Source: JAEYZM01 sp943372195 (GTDB lineage Bacteria; Bacteroidota; Bacteroidia; Sphingobacteriales; Sphingobacteriaceae). Taken from it: a DNA stretch of 64,000 nucleotides. Shown here piece after piece: positions 27,034 through 37,282 of this stretch. A program made the translations under genes and the position numbers. The number at the start of each line of letters is the position of its first letter. The stretch's first letter is position 1. The stretch spans positions 86,495-150,494 of the forward strand of contig CALRXS010000005.1 in the NCBI GenBank assembly GCA_943372195.1. Reading direction: 5' to 3'. The notes beneath the pieces are model-generated. The model worked only from the letters and a program-made list of their open reading frames with translations, had not been told where the DNA came from and ran no database searches.

Positions 27034-30000
27034 ATGTCATATAAAAAAGATAATAAGATCAAAAGTAACTTCACTCAGATCACGATCAGTTTAGCTTCAC
27101 CAGAATCTATTCTTGAGCGTTCTAGTGGTGAGGTGTTAAAGCCTGAAACGATCAACTATCGTACTTATAAGCCTGAGCGTGACGGATTGTTCTGCGAAAG
27201 AATTTTTGGTCCGGTTAAGGATTACGAATGCCATTGCGGTAAATACAAGCGTATTCGCTATAAAGGTATTGTGTGTGATCGTTGCGGTGTTGAAGTTACT
27301 GAAAAGAAAGTACGTCGTGAGCGTATGGGCCACATAGCATTAGTGGTTCCGGTTGCTCATATCTGGTACTTCCGTTCATTACCAAATAAAATCGGTTACT
27401 TATTAGGTTTACCTACTAAGAAATTAGATTTGATTATTTACTATGAGCGTTATGTAGTTATTCAAGCTGGTATTAAAGAAGCTGATGGTATCAATAAAAT
27501 GGACTTCTTAACTGAAGAAGAATATTTAGATATCTTAGATACTTTACCAAAAGAAAATCAATATTTAGATGATAAAGATCCTAATAAATTCATCGCCAAA
27601 ATGGGTGCTGAAGCATTAGAAGATTTATTGTCACGTATCAACTTAGACGAGTTATCATTTGACTTACGTCATAAGGCAAATACTGAAACTTCACAACAAC
27701 GTAAAAACGAAGCTTTAAAGCGTTTACAAGTTGTAGAAGGATTTAGAGATGCGAACAAGCATATTGAGAATCGCCCTGAGTGGATGATTGTGAAAATCGT
27801 ACCCGTAATTCCACCAGAATTACGTCCGTTGGTGCCTTTAGAAGGTGGTCGTTTTGCAACATCTGACTTAAACGATTTATACAGAAGAGTAATTATCAGA
27901 AACAATCGTTTAAAGCGATTGATTGAAATCAAAGCTCCAGAAGTAATCTTACGTAACGAAAAGCGTATGTTACAAGAGGCAGTAGATTCATTATTTGATA
28001 ACTCACGTAAAGTTAATGCTGTTAAGACAGAAGGTAACCGTGCCTTAAAATCACTTTCAGATATATTGAAAGGTAAGCAAGGTCGTTTCCGTCAGAACTT
28101 ATTAGGTAAGCGTGTTGACTACTCTGCTCGTTCTGTAATTGTTGTAGGTCCGACATTGAAACTACACGAATGTGGTTTACCGAAAGACATGGCAGCTGAA
28201 TTGTTCAAACCATTTATCATTCGTAAGATGATCGAAAGAGGTGTGGTGAAAACAGTAAAGTCTGCAAAGAAAATTGTTGATCGTAAAGACCCTATCGTTT
28301 GGGATATTTTAGAAAATGTTTTGAAGGGTCACCCGGTATTATTAAACCGTGCTCCAACATTACACCGTTTGGGTATTCAAGCTTTTCAGCCAAAATTAAT
28401 TGAAGGAAAAGCAATTCAGCTACACCCATTAGTATGTACAGCATTCAACGCCGATTTTGACGGTGACCAGATGGCTGTTCACGTACCACTAGGTAACGCT
28501 GCAATCATGGAAGCTCAAGTATTAATGCTTGCTTCACATAACATCTTAAACCCTGCGAATGGTACGCCAATTACAGTACCTTCACAAGACATGGTTTTGG
28601 GTCTTTACTACATGACAAAAGGCCGTAAAACTGAACCAGGTAAGATTGTTAAAGGTGAGGATAGAATTTTCTATTCAGCAGAAGAAGTAATCATTGCATT
28701 GAATGAAGGTCAACTTGATTTACATGCTTGGATAAAAGTTAAGACACAGACTAAAGAAAATGGTCAAGATGTTACTAAATTAATTGAGACTACAACTGGT
28801 AGAGTATTATTCAACCAAGTAGTACCAAAAGAAATGGGTTACATCAATGAGTTATTAACTAAGAAATCTTTGAGAGACATTATCGGTGACATCGTAAAGG
28901 TTACAGGTATGGATCGTGCAGCTCAGTTCTTAGATGCAATCAAAGAATTAGGATTCAAGATGGCATTCAAAGGTGGCTTGTCATTTAACTTACAAGATTT
29001 AACAATACCTGCAGAGAAATCAAAATTAATTGATCAAGCTTCTGGAGAAGTTGAAGAAGTAATGAGTAACTATAACATGGGTTTCATTACTAACAACGAA
29101 AGATATAATCAAATCATTGACATCTGGACACGTATTAACTCACGTTTAACAGATAACGTGATGAAGCAATTAGCAACCGATAACCAAGGATTTAACTCAG
29201 TTTACATGATGTTAGATTCAGGAGCTCGTGGTTCTAAAGAGCAGATTCGTCAGTTATGTGGTATGAGAGGTTTGATGGCTAAGCCACAAAAATCTGGTTC
29301 AGGTGGTGAGATTATTGAAAACCCAATCTTATCAAACTTTAAAGAAGGTTTGTCGGTATTAGAGTATTTCATTTCTACTCACGGTGCTCGTAAAGGTTTG
29401 GCCGATACAGCGTTAAAAACTGCCGATGCGGGTTACTTAACTCGTCGTTTAGTTGACGTTGCACAAGACATGATTGTTAATGAAGAAGATTGTGGTACTT
29501 TAAGAGGTATCTTAACTTCGGCATTAAAAGATAATGAAGAAGTTGTTGAACCATTATACGATCGTATTTTAGGTCGTGTATCAGTTCACGATGTAATAGA
29601 CCCTATTAGCGGAGAATTATTAGTTGGTCAAGGAGAACAAATCACAGAAGAAATTGGTAAAGCAATTGAAGCATCAGCTGTTGAAGCTGTAGAGATTCGT
29701 TCAGTATTGACTTGCGAAGCTAAGAGAGGTGTTTGTGGTAAATGTTATGGTAGAAACTTAGCGAGTGGTCGCATGGTTCAAAGAGGTGAAGCTGTCGGTG
29801 TTATCGCTGCTCAGTCAATCGGTGAACCTGGTACACAGTTAACACTTCGTACATTCCACGTGGGTGGTACTGCATCGAACATCGCTGCAGAATCTACTAT
29901 CGTTGCTAAATTTGAAGGTAAAGTTGAGTTAGAAGGTATTCGTACGGTAACTCACAAAACTGAAGACGGTAATGTTGAAGTAGTATTAGGCCGTTCTGGT

Positions 30001-31302
30001 GAATTCAGAATTGTTGATGAGAAGAGTGGTAGAATTATCATGACTAATAACATTCCTTATGGTGCTTATTTGTATGTTAAAGACGGACAAAAAGTAACTA
30101 AGGGTGATACAATTTGCGGATGGGATCCATATAATGCGGTAATCATTTCAGAATTTGATGGTAAAATCGAATTCGAATTTATCGAAGAAGGTATCACTTT
30201 CCGTGAAGAGTCTGATGAACAAACAGGTCACAAAGAAAAAGTTATTATCGACAGTAGAGATAAAACAAAGAACCCTGCAATTAAGATCGTTGATAAGAAA
30301 GAAGTTATTAAATCTTACAACATTCCAGTAGGTGCTCACATCGCTGTAGATAAAGGTGATAAAGTAATTGCCGGACAAGTTATCGTTAAGATTCCTCGTT
30401 CAACTGGTAAGACAAGAGATATTACAGGTGGTTTACCAAGAGTAACAGAATTATTTGAAGCTCGTAACCCATCGAACCCAGCAGTAGTAACAGAAATTGA
30501 TGGTGTAGTAACTTTAGGTGGTGTTAAACGTGGTAATAGAGAAATTACTATTGAATCAAAAGATGGTATTACTAAGAGATATTTAGTTCCATTATCTAAA
30601 CACATTTTAGTTCAAGATAATGACTTTATCAAAGCAGGTATGCCATTATCTGATGGTTCAATTACTCCTTCTGATATCTTATCAATTAAAGGACCTTCTG
30701 CAGTTCAAGAATACTTAGTAAATGGTGTACAAGAAGTTTACCGTTTACAAGGTGTGAAGATCAATGATAAACACTTTGAAGTTATCGTTCGTCAGATGAT
30801 GCAAAAAGTAATCATTGAAGATCCAGGAGATACTAAATTCTTAGAATTAGAAACTGCTGATAAGTTTGACTTCATGACAGAGAACAATTGGATCTACGAC
30901 AAGAAAGTTGTTACAGACCCAGGAGATTCTCCGAATGTGAAAGCCGGACAAATCATTAGTGTTCGTAAACTAAGAGATGAGAACTCTGTATTAAAGAGAA
31001 AAGATGCTAAGTTGGTTGAATCGAGAGATGCAATCTCTGCAACATCTAGTCCGTTATTACAAGGTATCACTCGTGCATCATTAGGTACTAAATCGTTTAT
31101 CTCTGCGGCTTCATTCCAGGAGACTACGAAAGTATTAAACGAAGCAGCGATACATGGTAAGGTTGATATATTAGGTGGATTGAAAGAAAACGTAATTGTT
31201 GGGCATTTAATTCCATCTGGTACAGGTATCCGTAAATACGACAAAATGATTGTTGGTTCTAAAGAAGAGTACGAAGCTTTATTAGCTTCTAAAGAAGACT
31301 AG
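27034..31302 (+). CDS. rpoC: RNA polymerase beta-prime subunit
   Basis: 1422 residues. An N-terminal zinc ribbon has four Cys (C-H-C-G-K, then C-D-R-C-G, near residues 67-90). The active-site loop N-A-D-F-D-G-D-Q-M holds the three Mg-binding Asp. A second zinc site (C-E-A-K-R-G-V-C-G-K-C-Y-G) is near residue 900, and the trigger-loop region G-E-P-G-T-Q-L-T-L-R-T-F-H follows. It begins 17 bases after rpoB and ends at a strong terminator, closing the operon. Confidence 0.98.
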   Translation: MSYKKDNKIKSNFTQITISLASPESILERSSGEVLKPETINYRTYKPERDGLFCERIFGPVKDYECHCGKYKRIRYKGIVCDRCGVEVTEKKVRRERMGHIALVVPVAHIWYFRSLPNKIGYLLGLPTKKLDLIIYYERYVVIQAGIKEADGINKMDFLTEEEYLDILDTLPKENQYLDDKDPNKFIAKMGAEALEDLLSRINLDELSFDLRHKANTETSQQRKNEALKRLQVVEGFRDANKHIENRPEWMIVKIVPVIPPELRPLVPLEGGRFATSDLNDLYRRVIIRNNRLKRLIEIKAPEVILRNEKRMLQEAVDSLFDNSRKVNAVKTEGNRALKSLSDILKGKQGRFRQNLLGKRVDYSARSVIVVGPTLKLHECGLPKDMAAELFKPFIIRKMIERGVVKTVKSAKKIVDRKDPIVWDILENVLKGHPVLLNRAPTLHRLGIQAFQPKLIEGKAIQLHPLVCTAFNADFDGDQMAVHVPLGNAAIMEAQVLMLASHNILNPANGTPITVPSQDMVLGLYYMTKGRKTEPGKIVKGEDRIFYSAEEVIIALNEGQLDLHAWIKVKTQTKENGQDVTKLIETTTGRVLFNQVVPKEMGYINELLTKKSLRDIIGDIVKVTGMDRAAQFLDAIKELGFKMAFKGGLSFNLQDLTIPAEKSKLIDQASGEVEEVMSNYNMGFITNNERYNQIIDIWTRINSRLTDNVMKQLATDNQGFNSVYMMLDSGARGSKEQIRQLCGMRGLMAKPQKSGSGGEIIENPILSNFKEGLSVLEYFISTHGARKGLADTALKTADAGYLTRRLVDVAQDMIVNEEDCGTLRGILTSALKDNEEVVEPLYDRILGRVSVHDVIDPISGELLVGQGEQITEEIGKAIEASAVEAVEIRSVLTCEAKRGVCGKCYGRNLASGRMVQRGEAVGVIAAQSIGEPGTQLTLRTFHVGGTASNIAAESTIVAKFEGKVELEGIRTVTHKTEDGNVEVVLGRSGEFRIVDEKSGRIIMTNNIPYGAYLYVKDGQKVTKGDTICGWDPYNAVIISEFDGKIEFEFIEEGITFREESDEQTGHKEKVIIDSRDKTKNPAIKIVDKKEVIKSYNIPVGAHIAVDKGDKVIAGQVIVKIPRSTGKTRDITGGLPRVTELFEARNPSNPAVVTEIDGVVTLGGVKRGNREITIESKDGITKRYLVPLSKHILVQDNDFIKAGMPLSDGSITPSDILSIKGPSAVQEYLVNGVQEVYRLQGVKINDKHFEVIVRQMMQKVIIEDPGDTKFLELETADKFDFMTENNWIYDKKVVTDPGDSPNVKAGQIISVRKLRDENSVLKRKDAKLVESRDAISATSSPLLQGITRASLGTKSFISAASFQETTKVLNEAAIHGKVDILGGLKENVIVGHLIPSGTGIRKYDKMIVGSKEEYEALLASKED

Positions 31303-31325
31303 TCTTTTTATATCAATAGATAAAT

Positions 31326-31359
31326 AAAAAGGCTCTCGAGAAATCGGGAGCCTTTTTTA
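31326..31359 (+). terminator. rpoC terminator
   Basis: A 12-bp stem (AAAGGCTCTCGA with TCGGGAGCCTTT, one G-T pair) with a GAAA tetraloop is followed by a T-run. Confidence 0.93.
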
Positions 31360-31406
31360 CGTATTTTAAATTCTATTTATATCTTTAATGCATAATCATT
31401 TTTTTT

Positions 31407-31715
31407 ATGGAAAATCAAAACGATCAAAATCAAATTAACATAGAGCTTAGCGAAGAAATTGCTGAAGGTATTTATTCAAACTTAGCAATCATTACTCATT
31501 CTAATGCAGAGTTTGTATTAGACTTTATAAGAATGATGCCAGGTGTACCTAAAGCAAAAGTAAAATCAAGAATTATTTTAACACCTCAACATGCAAAAAG
31601 ATTATTAGCAGCAATGTCTGATAATATAAGAAAGTATGAAGAGTTACATGGTAAGATAAAGCTTGAAGAACAAGCTTTCCCACTAAATTTCGGTGGTCCA
31701 ACAGCACAAGCTTAA
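31407..31715 (+). CDS. DUF3467 family protein
   Basis: 102 residues. The core (I-E-L-S-E-E-I-A-E-G-I-Y-S-N-L-A, then F-V-L-D-F-I-R-M-M-P-G-V, then R-I-I-L-T-P-Q-H-A-K-R-L-L) matches the small DUF3467 family, found widely in Bacteroidota directly after rpoC. No function is established. The lack of a signal or membrane segment predicts a cytoplasmic protein. It has its own short leader and lies between two terminators, so it is a single-gene unit. A near-consensus -7 box (TATCTTTA) lies in the leader. Confidence 0.85.
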   Translation: MENQNDQNQINIELSEEIAEGIYSNLAIITHSNAEFVLDFIRMMPGVPKAKVKSRIILTPQHAKRLLAAMSDNIRKYEELHGKIKLEEQAFPLNFGGPTAQA

Positions 31716-31718
31716 AAT

Positions 31719-31752
31719 AAAAAAAGCGCTCAATTATAGAGCGCTTTTTTTA
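31719..31752. terminator. Bidirectional terminator (DUF3467 gene and efflux operon)
   Basis: Stem AGCGCTC/GAGCGCT (31725-31731 with 31739-31745), loop of 7 bases, flanked by an A-run and a T-run. It serves the DUF3467 gene on one strand and the convergent metal efflux operon on the other. Confidence 0.88.
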
Positions 31753-31763
31753 TTTGTATATTC

Positions 31764-32909
31764 TTATTCTTCTTCTGATTTATTCTTCATTGCCATCAAA
31801 ATTTGATAAGCACCTTTTTCAACTATTTTCGATTTCTTTAACTCATCGCTAGCATTTAATATTTCTGTATATCCATTATCTGAACTCCCTGATTTAATAG
31901 AGACTAATTCAAATGTTGAACCGTCTTTCGAAATAATTAAATATTCTTTGTTCTCGAAACGTTGAATCGAACTACTTGGTATTGCTAATGATTGATGTAA
32001 TGATGATTCAATTTCTACGTTCATATACATGCCTGGTAACAATGCATGATTTTCATTTTCGAAATGACAATGTACATCTATAGCCTTATTCTCATTAAGA
32101 TCTCTACCTATTAAAATTATTTCAGCATCATACTTCTTATCAGCAAACTCGTTGCTAAACGCTGATACTTTTTGTCCGATTGATAATGCCTGTATATCTT
32201 TCTGATAAATTTGAATATTTAAGTGAATATCATCTGGATTAATTAATTCAAATAAAACATCATTAGAAGACAAGTATTTGCCTACATTGAAATTGACTTT
32301 CGACACATATCCATCAATTGGTGATTTCAACTCTATTTTAGAACTTATTTTATCTGCATTTAATTCATTAGTATTGATACCAATAAGTTTAAGTTTTTCT
32401 TCAGTTGCTTTGAAATCAATTTTCATGATTTCTAAATTACTTTTCGCTTCTAAATATGTTTTTTCAGCAATTGCTTTTTGCTGATATAGTTCTTTTTGTT
32501 TTTGAAAATCATTGCTTACTAATTCAAGTTTATTTTTTATGCTTAAATATTCTCTTTCTAATTGAATAAACTGCTGATCTTCTATAATAGCCAATGTCTC
32601 ACCCTTCTTCACTTTTTGTCCAGGTAATAACCTTGTATATTTCAAATAACCACCATATGGAGTAGATATATTAACTAAACTTCTTGGTGGAACATCGATT
32701 ATTCCAATAGCTTTTATAATGTTACTAATAGGATTTTGAGATAATTCAGTTGTTGATAGTTCTATATTTTTCAACTGCTCAGGTGTAAGTACTAAAGTGT
32801 TTTCAGATACTTCAGTGCCTGCACTAGATTTTTCTTGTTTAGATTGACAAGCCGTCAAAGCTAAAATAACAAGTGTATATGTGATGATATTTTTCATTTT
32901 ACAATTCAT
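31764..32909 (-). CDS. RND efflux periplasmic adaptor lipoprotein (CzcB/CusB type)
   Basis: 381 residues. The start is either the ATG at 32909, overlapping the upstream gene by 11 bases, or the in-frame ATG at 32897; the latter gives a cleaner lipoprotein signal (lipobox L-T-A-C). It has the membrane-fusion protein layout: a barrel-sandwich (lipoyl-like) domain (P-Y-G-G-Y-L-K, then G-Q-K-V-K-K-G-E-T-L-A), a coiled-coil hairpin (about 105-165), the second lipoyl half (I-D-G-Y-V-S-K-V), and the beta-barrel and membrane-proximal domains. It links the inner membrane pump encoded upstream to the outer membrane channel. It lacks the methionine or histidine-rich N-terminus of some CusB proteins. Confidence 0.92.
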   Translation of the reverse strand: MNCKMKNIITYTLVILALTACQSKQEKSSAGTEVSENTLVLTPEQLKNIELSTTELSQNPISNIIKAIGIIDVPPRSLVNISTPYGGYLKYTRLLPGQKVKKGETLAIIEDQQFIQLEREYLSIKNKLELVSNDFQKQKELYQQKAIAEKTYLEAKSNLEIMKIDFKATEEKLKLIGINTNELNADKISSKIELKSPIDGYVSKVNFNVGKYLSSNDVLFELINPDDIHLNIQIYQKDIQALSIGQKVSAFSNEFADKKYDAEIILIGRDLNENKAIDVHCHFENENHALLPGMYMNVEIESSLHQSLAIPSSSIQRFENKEYLIISKDGSTFELVSIKSGSSDNGYTEILNASDELKKSKIVEKGAYQILMAMKNKSEEE

Positions 32910-35900
32910 TATTTAAAAGTTTATACTCAGTTATATTTTGTATGTATGAAAGTTTTAATTCATAATACAAATTGTAACTATCGGTTAATTGACTGATATA
33001 TTGTGACCATTCAATATGTTTTAAATTGCCAGCATTTAATTGTTTGTTTGCCGCTTTCATAGCTTGAATTAATTCAGGTATTAATGAGTTCTGATAATTT
33101 ACGCATTGAATATTTTTAGCTTTTATTAATTCAATTAATTCTGACTTTTTAATTTTTAGTTTTTCTGATTCTAACTCTTGAATATATTTGCTCTGTTCCC
33201 ATTCAAGTTTTGCCATTTTGTTTTTCGCATTTTGTGCTCCAAAAAATAATGGTACACTTAGTCCAGCACTGATAAATTGAAATCTATCTGAATTTACAGC
33301 AGGTCTGCCATAATCTAATATGCCATTCAAACTTTGATTAGTATAGCCAATTTTAACATCAGGATATACTTTTGATCGCTCAGTTTCCCATGAAAGTCTA
33401 TTGATAGTTTCTATTTGTTTTAGCTTTTTCTCGAATACACCCTCAGTATTATTGATAGTTTCAGAACTTATAATTTCAATAGAATAAGTAGGCATAAATT
33501 CATTGCTCTTGCTTCCTAATAGTAAGTTATAATACAATAATTGCTGTTTCAATTCAATTTTTTGTATTTCAATTTCTCTTGATATCTTATTTAAATTGAA
33601 GTTAACATTAGATTTTTCTAGAATACTCAATTGACCTAATTCATATTGTTTATTTACATTTATTTCTGTTTGTATTACTTCTGATTGTAGTTGCTCTAAG
33701 AAATTTATTTTTTCTTTAATGGTATTTATTAAATAGAATTGATAATGTAATTCAGACAATAATTGGGCTTTATTTATTTCAGCATTTAAAATATTTAAAT
33801 CTTTATTTGCTTTAAATAATTCATTATTATTTAGATAATAAGTAGGGAAGTGGAAAGTCTGAAATAATGAATATGACTTATCTTTTTCAGAACTATTGTA
33901 TTGGCCTTGTTGATAAGTAAATTCTGTTTTCGGAATTTCATATCCACCAGCTCTAACTTTTTTAATTTCAGACTTATAATCATCTATCGATTTAAAATAA
34001 GAATTATTAGAACTAATCTTCGATTTTGTATCATCCCAATTTAAACTTACTTGTGCATTTGCTGTGAAGGTAAATAATGTTAAAATAACAACCATAACAG
34101 AAACTTTGCTTTTAACTTTCAACTTGCTAAAACTTGCATATAATACAGGTAGCACAAATAAAGTTAATATAGTTGCTGATAATAAACCTCCAATTACTAC
34201 TGTTGCTAATGGTCTTTGAACTTCAGCTCCAGCACCACCACTTAATGCCATTGGTATAAATCCTAATGAGGCTACAGATGCAGTCATTAATACTGGGCGA
34301 AGTCTGATTTTAGTTCCTTGAATTACTATTCTTCTTGGGTCTTTTATTCCTTCATCTTTTAGCCTATTAAATTCTGCGATCAATACAATACCATTCAAAA
34401 CTGCAACTCCAAATAATGCAATAAACCCTATACCTGCTGAAATACTAAAAGGCATATCTCTTATATATAATGCAAATACTCCTCCTATAGCTGATAATGG
34501 AATCGCAGAAAAAATCAATACACCCTGCGAGATAGATCCAAATGCGAAGTATAACATAATCAATATTAATAAAAGTGAAATAGGTACAGCAATTGATAAT
34601 CTATTTTTCGCTGCTATTAAATTTTCGAATGCACCTCCATAATTCACAAAATATCCAGGAGGCAAATCTACTTTAGTATCTACTTTTTTCTGAAGTTCTA
34701 CAACTATACTTTGAACATCTCGGCCTCTTACGTTAAAGCCAACAATGATTCTTCGTTTTGCATCTTCTCTTTGAATTTGGTTAGGGCCATCAATAATAGA
34801 GATATTTGCAACTAGCCTAAGTGGTATTGCATTACCATTACTTGTAGGAATTAATAATTCATCTAAGTTATGTTCATTAGACTTGAATTTTTTATCCATT
34901 CGTAATACTAAATCAAATCTTTTCTCACCTTCATATATCTTGCCAGCAATAGCACCTGCATATGCAGTTTGCATTACTTTATTTACATCGTCTACACGTA
35001 CACCATACTGTGCCATTGCTGCTCTATTATATTCTACTACAATTTGAGGCATGCCACCAATTGGTTCAACATATAAATCTTTAGCACCTTCAACCGTTTG
35101 AATTATTTTACCTAATTCAGTTGCGTACTTCTGTAAGGTATCTAAATCTTCTCCGAAAATTTTACAAACTACATCTTGTCTTGCACCAGTCATCAATTCA
35201 TTGAATCTCATTTGAACTGGGTACTGAAATCCGAATGTTACACCAGGCACATTTGAAAGTTTTGCACTCATCTTTTCTGCTAACTCATCATAACTTTCTG
35301 CGCTGGTCCATTCTTTTTTGTCTTTCAAAATTACCATCATGTCGCTAGCCTCAATAGGCATAGGGTCTGTAGGTATTTCTCCACTTCCAATTTTTGTAAC
35401 TACTTTTTCAACTTCAGGGAAACTGTCTATTAAAATTTTTGCTGTTCTTTGTGTTGACTCAATAGTTGTTTTTAAATTACTGCCGGTTAAAATTCTCGTA
35501 TCAACGGCGAAGTCACCTTCTTCTAATTCAGGTATAAATTCACCACCCATATTTAATAATACAGTAACTGATAAAACGAATGCTATAAAAACTGTTGCTA
35601 ATGTTACCTTCGGATGTTGCAATATTTTTTCTAACCACGATTGATATTTTCTCTCTATAGCAAACATTGCTTTGTCAGAAATATTTGGCTCGTGTTTAAT
35701 TTTTTTACTGATGAATAATGAACTCATCATTGGCACATACGTTAACGATAATATAAACGCACCTAACAAAGCAAAGGCTACAGTTGCAGCCATTGGTGCA
35801 AACATTTTTCCTTCTATACCTTGTAAAGTAAATATTGGCAAATAAACTATCAGAATTATTATTTGTCCGAATACCGCTGAATTCATCATTTTACTTGCCG

Positions 35901-37230
35901 ATGATTTGACTTGCGTATTCATCTCTTCTTGATTCAATCGCGCTACATTTGTAAAGCTTTTTGAGTGGCTGAGTTGATGCATAATTGCTTCGACGATAAT
36001 TACCGCACCATCCACAATCAATCCGAAATCTATAGCCCCTAAGCTCATTAAATTACCACTTACTCCGAACATGTTCATCATGATTATAGCGAACAACATT
36101 GATAGTGGAATTACAGATGCTACGATAAGCCCTGCTCTCAAATTACCTAAGAATAATACCAATACAAAGATTACAATTAAGGCTCCTTCTAGTAAATTTT
36201 TCTCAACTGTACCTATAGCATTACCAACCATTTTACTTCTGTCGAGAAATGCTTCAATTTCTACGCCTTCAGGTAATGTTTTTTGTATGCTTTCGATTTT
36301 TGATTTTACATCTTCTATTACTTCAGATGAGTTAGCACCTTTAAGCATCATTACAATTGCGCCTGCTACTTCGCCATCTGCATTATAGCACATAGCTCCA
36401 TATCGAATCGCTTCTGCTTCTTTGACCTCTGCTACATCACTAATGGTTAGTGGTGTTGAGCTGGCATTACTTTTAATTACAATGTTTCTGATGTCATCAA
36501 AGTTTTTTAACAATCCTTCTGAGCGTATGTATAAAATACCTTCAGCTTTTTCAATGTAAGCACCACCGGTATTTGCATTATTTTCTGCCAGGGCATCATA
36601 TATTTCTGAGAGAGTAACTCCATAGGACTGTAGTCTATTCGGATTAATACTCACTTCATATTGCTTCAAAGATCCGCCGAAACTAGAAACATCTGCCACG
36701 CCTTTAACTCCTAATAGTTGACGTCTAATAATCCAGTCTTGAATAGTTCTTAACTCTGTTAAACTAAAAGCATTCTCAAACCCTTTTTTGGGTTTCACTA
36801 CATATTGATATATTTCTCCAAGTCCGGTCGTAACTGGTGCCAACTCTGGGTTTCCTACACCACTCGGTAATTCTGATTGAACTTTTATAAGACGCTCTGC
36901 TATTTGTTGGCGTGCCCAGTATACATCTGTTGCATCATCAAAAACGATAGTAACTAATGACAAACCGAATCGAGAGAAACTTCTAATTTCTTTTATGCCG
37001 GGTATATTGCTATTTGCTTGTTCAATAGGGAAGGTAATAAGTCGTTCGACATCGGGGGCGCCTAATGCCGGGCTTACTGTAATAATTTGTACTTGATTAT
37101 CGGTTATATCGGGTACAGCATCTATTGGTAGGCGGGTAACTTCTCGTATGCCCCAACCAATTAATCCTAATGTGAATAAAGCGATAATCAGTTTCTGTTT
37201 TACAGAAAAAGATATAATAGCATTTAACAT
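32899..37230 (-). CDS. CzcA/CusA-family RND metal efflux pump fused to a TolC-like channel
   Basis: 1443 residues, about 400 longer than CzcA. Residues 1 to about 1035 form the RND pump: TM1 near 12-30, the porter motif I-D-A-V-P-D-I-T-D-N-Q-V-Q-I, the heavy-metal subfamily TM4 region G-A-I-D-F-G-L-I-V-D-G-A-V-I, and TM8-12 with a final F-V-L-P-V-L-Y-A. After a hydrophobic segment resembling an internal signal peptide (about 1040-1060, ending T-A-N-A-Q), residues to 1443 form a coiled-coil-rich TolC-family outer membrane factor. Such fusions recur in Bacteroidota. If the internal signal is cleaved, pump and channel would separate. It exports divalent or monovalent metal cations; the metal cannot be told. 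Confidence 0.93.
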   Translation of the reverse strand: MLNAIISFSVKQKLIIALFTLGLIGWGIREVTRLPIDAVPDITDNQVQIITVSPALGAPDVERLITFPIEQANSNIPGIKEIRSFSRFGLSLVTIVFDDATDVYWARQQIAERLIKVQSELPSGVGNPELAPVTTGLGEIYQYVVKPKKGFENAFSLTELRTIQDWIIRRQLLGVKGVADVSSFGGSLKQYEVSINPNRLQSYGVTLSEIYDALAENNANTGGAYIEKAEGILYIRSEGLLKNFDDIRNIVIKSNASSTPLTISDVAEVKEAEAIRYGAMCYNADGEVAGAIVMMLKGANSSEVIEDVKSKIESIQKTLPEGVEIEAFLDRSKMVGNAIGTVEKNLLEGALIVIFVLVLFLGNLRAGLIVASVIPLSMLFAIIMMNMFGVSGNLMSLGAIDFGLIVDGAVIIVEAIMHQLSHSKSFTNVARLNQEEMNTQVKSSASKMMNSAVFGQIIILIVYLPIFTLQGIEGKMFAPMAATVAFALLGAFILSLTYVPMMSSLFISKKIKHEPNISDKAMFAIERKYQSWLEKILQHPKVTLATVFIAFVLSVTVLLNMGGEFIPELEEGDFAVDTRILTGSNLKTTIESTQRTAKILIDSFPEVEKVVTKIGSGEIPTDPMPIEASDMMVILKDKKEWTSAESYDELAEKMSAKLSNVPGVTFGFQYPVQMRFNELMTGARQDVVCKIFGEDLDTLQKYATELGKIIQTVEGAKDLYVEPIGGMPQIVVEYNRAAMAQYGVRVDDVNKVMQTAYAGAIAGKIYEGEKRFDLVLRMDKKFKSNEHNLDELLIPTSNGNAIPLRLVANISIIDGPNQIQREDAKRRIIVGFNVRGRDVQSIVVELQKKVDTKVDLPPGYFVNYGGAFENLIAAKNRLSIAVPISLLLILIMLYFAFGSISQGVLIFSAIPLSAIGGVFALYIRDMPFSISAGIGFIALFGVAVLNGIVLIAEFNRLKDEGIKDPRRIVIQGTKIRLRPVLMTASVASLGFIPMALSGGAGAEVQRPLATVVIGGLLSATILTLFVLPVLYASFSKLKVKSKVSVMVVILTLFTFTANAQVSLNWDDTKSKISSNNSYFKSIDDYKSEIKKVRAGGYEIPKTEFTYQQGQYNSSEKDKSYSLFQTFHFPTYYLNNNELFKANKDLNILNAEINKAQLLSELHYQFYLINTIKEKINFLEQLQSEVIQTEINVNKQYELGQLSILEKSNVNFNLNKISREIEIQKIELKQQLLYYNLLLGSKSNEFMPTYSIEIISSETINNTEGVFEKKLKQIETINRLSWETERSKVYPDVKIGYTNQSLNGILDYGRPAVNSDRFQFISAGLSVPLFFGAQNAKNKMAKLEWEQSKYIQELESEKLKIKKSELIELIKAKNIQCVNYQNSLIPELIQAMKAANKQLNAGNLKHIEWSQYISQLTDSYNLYYELKLSYIQNITEYKLLNNEL

Positions 37231-37282
37231 GTAATATGTTTTTAAAATGTTTAGTAAAAAAATTGTTTAATCGTTTATTAGA

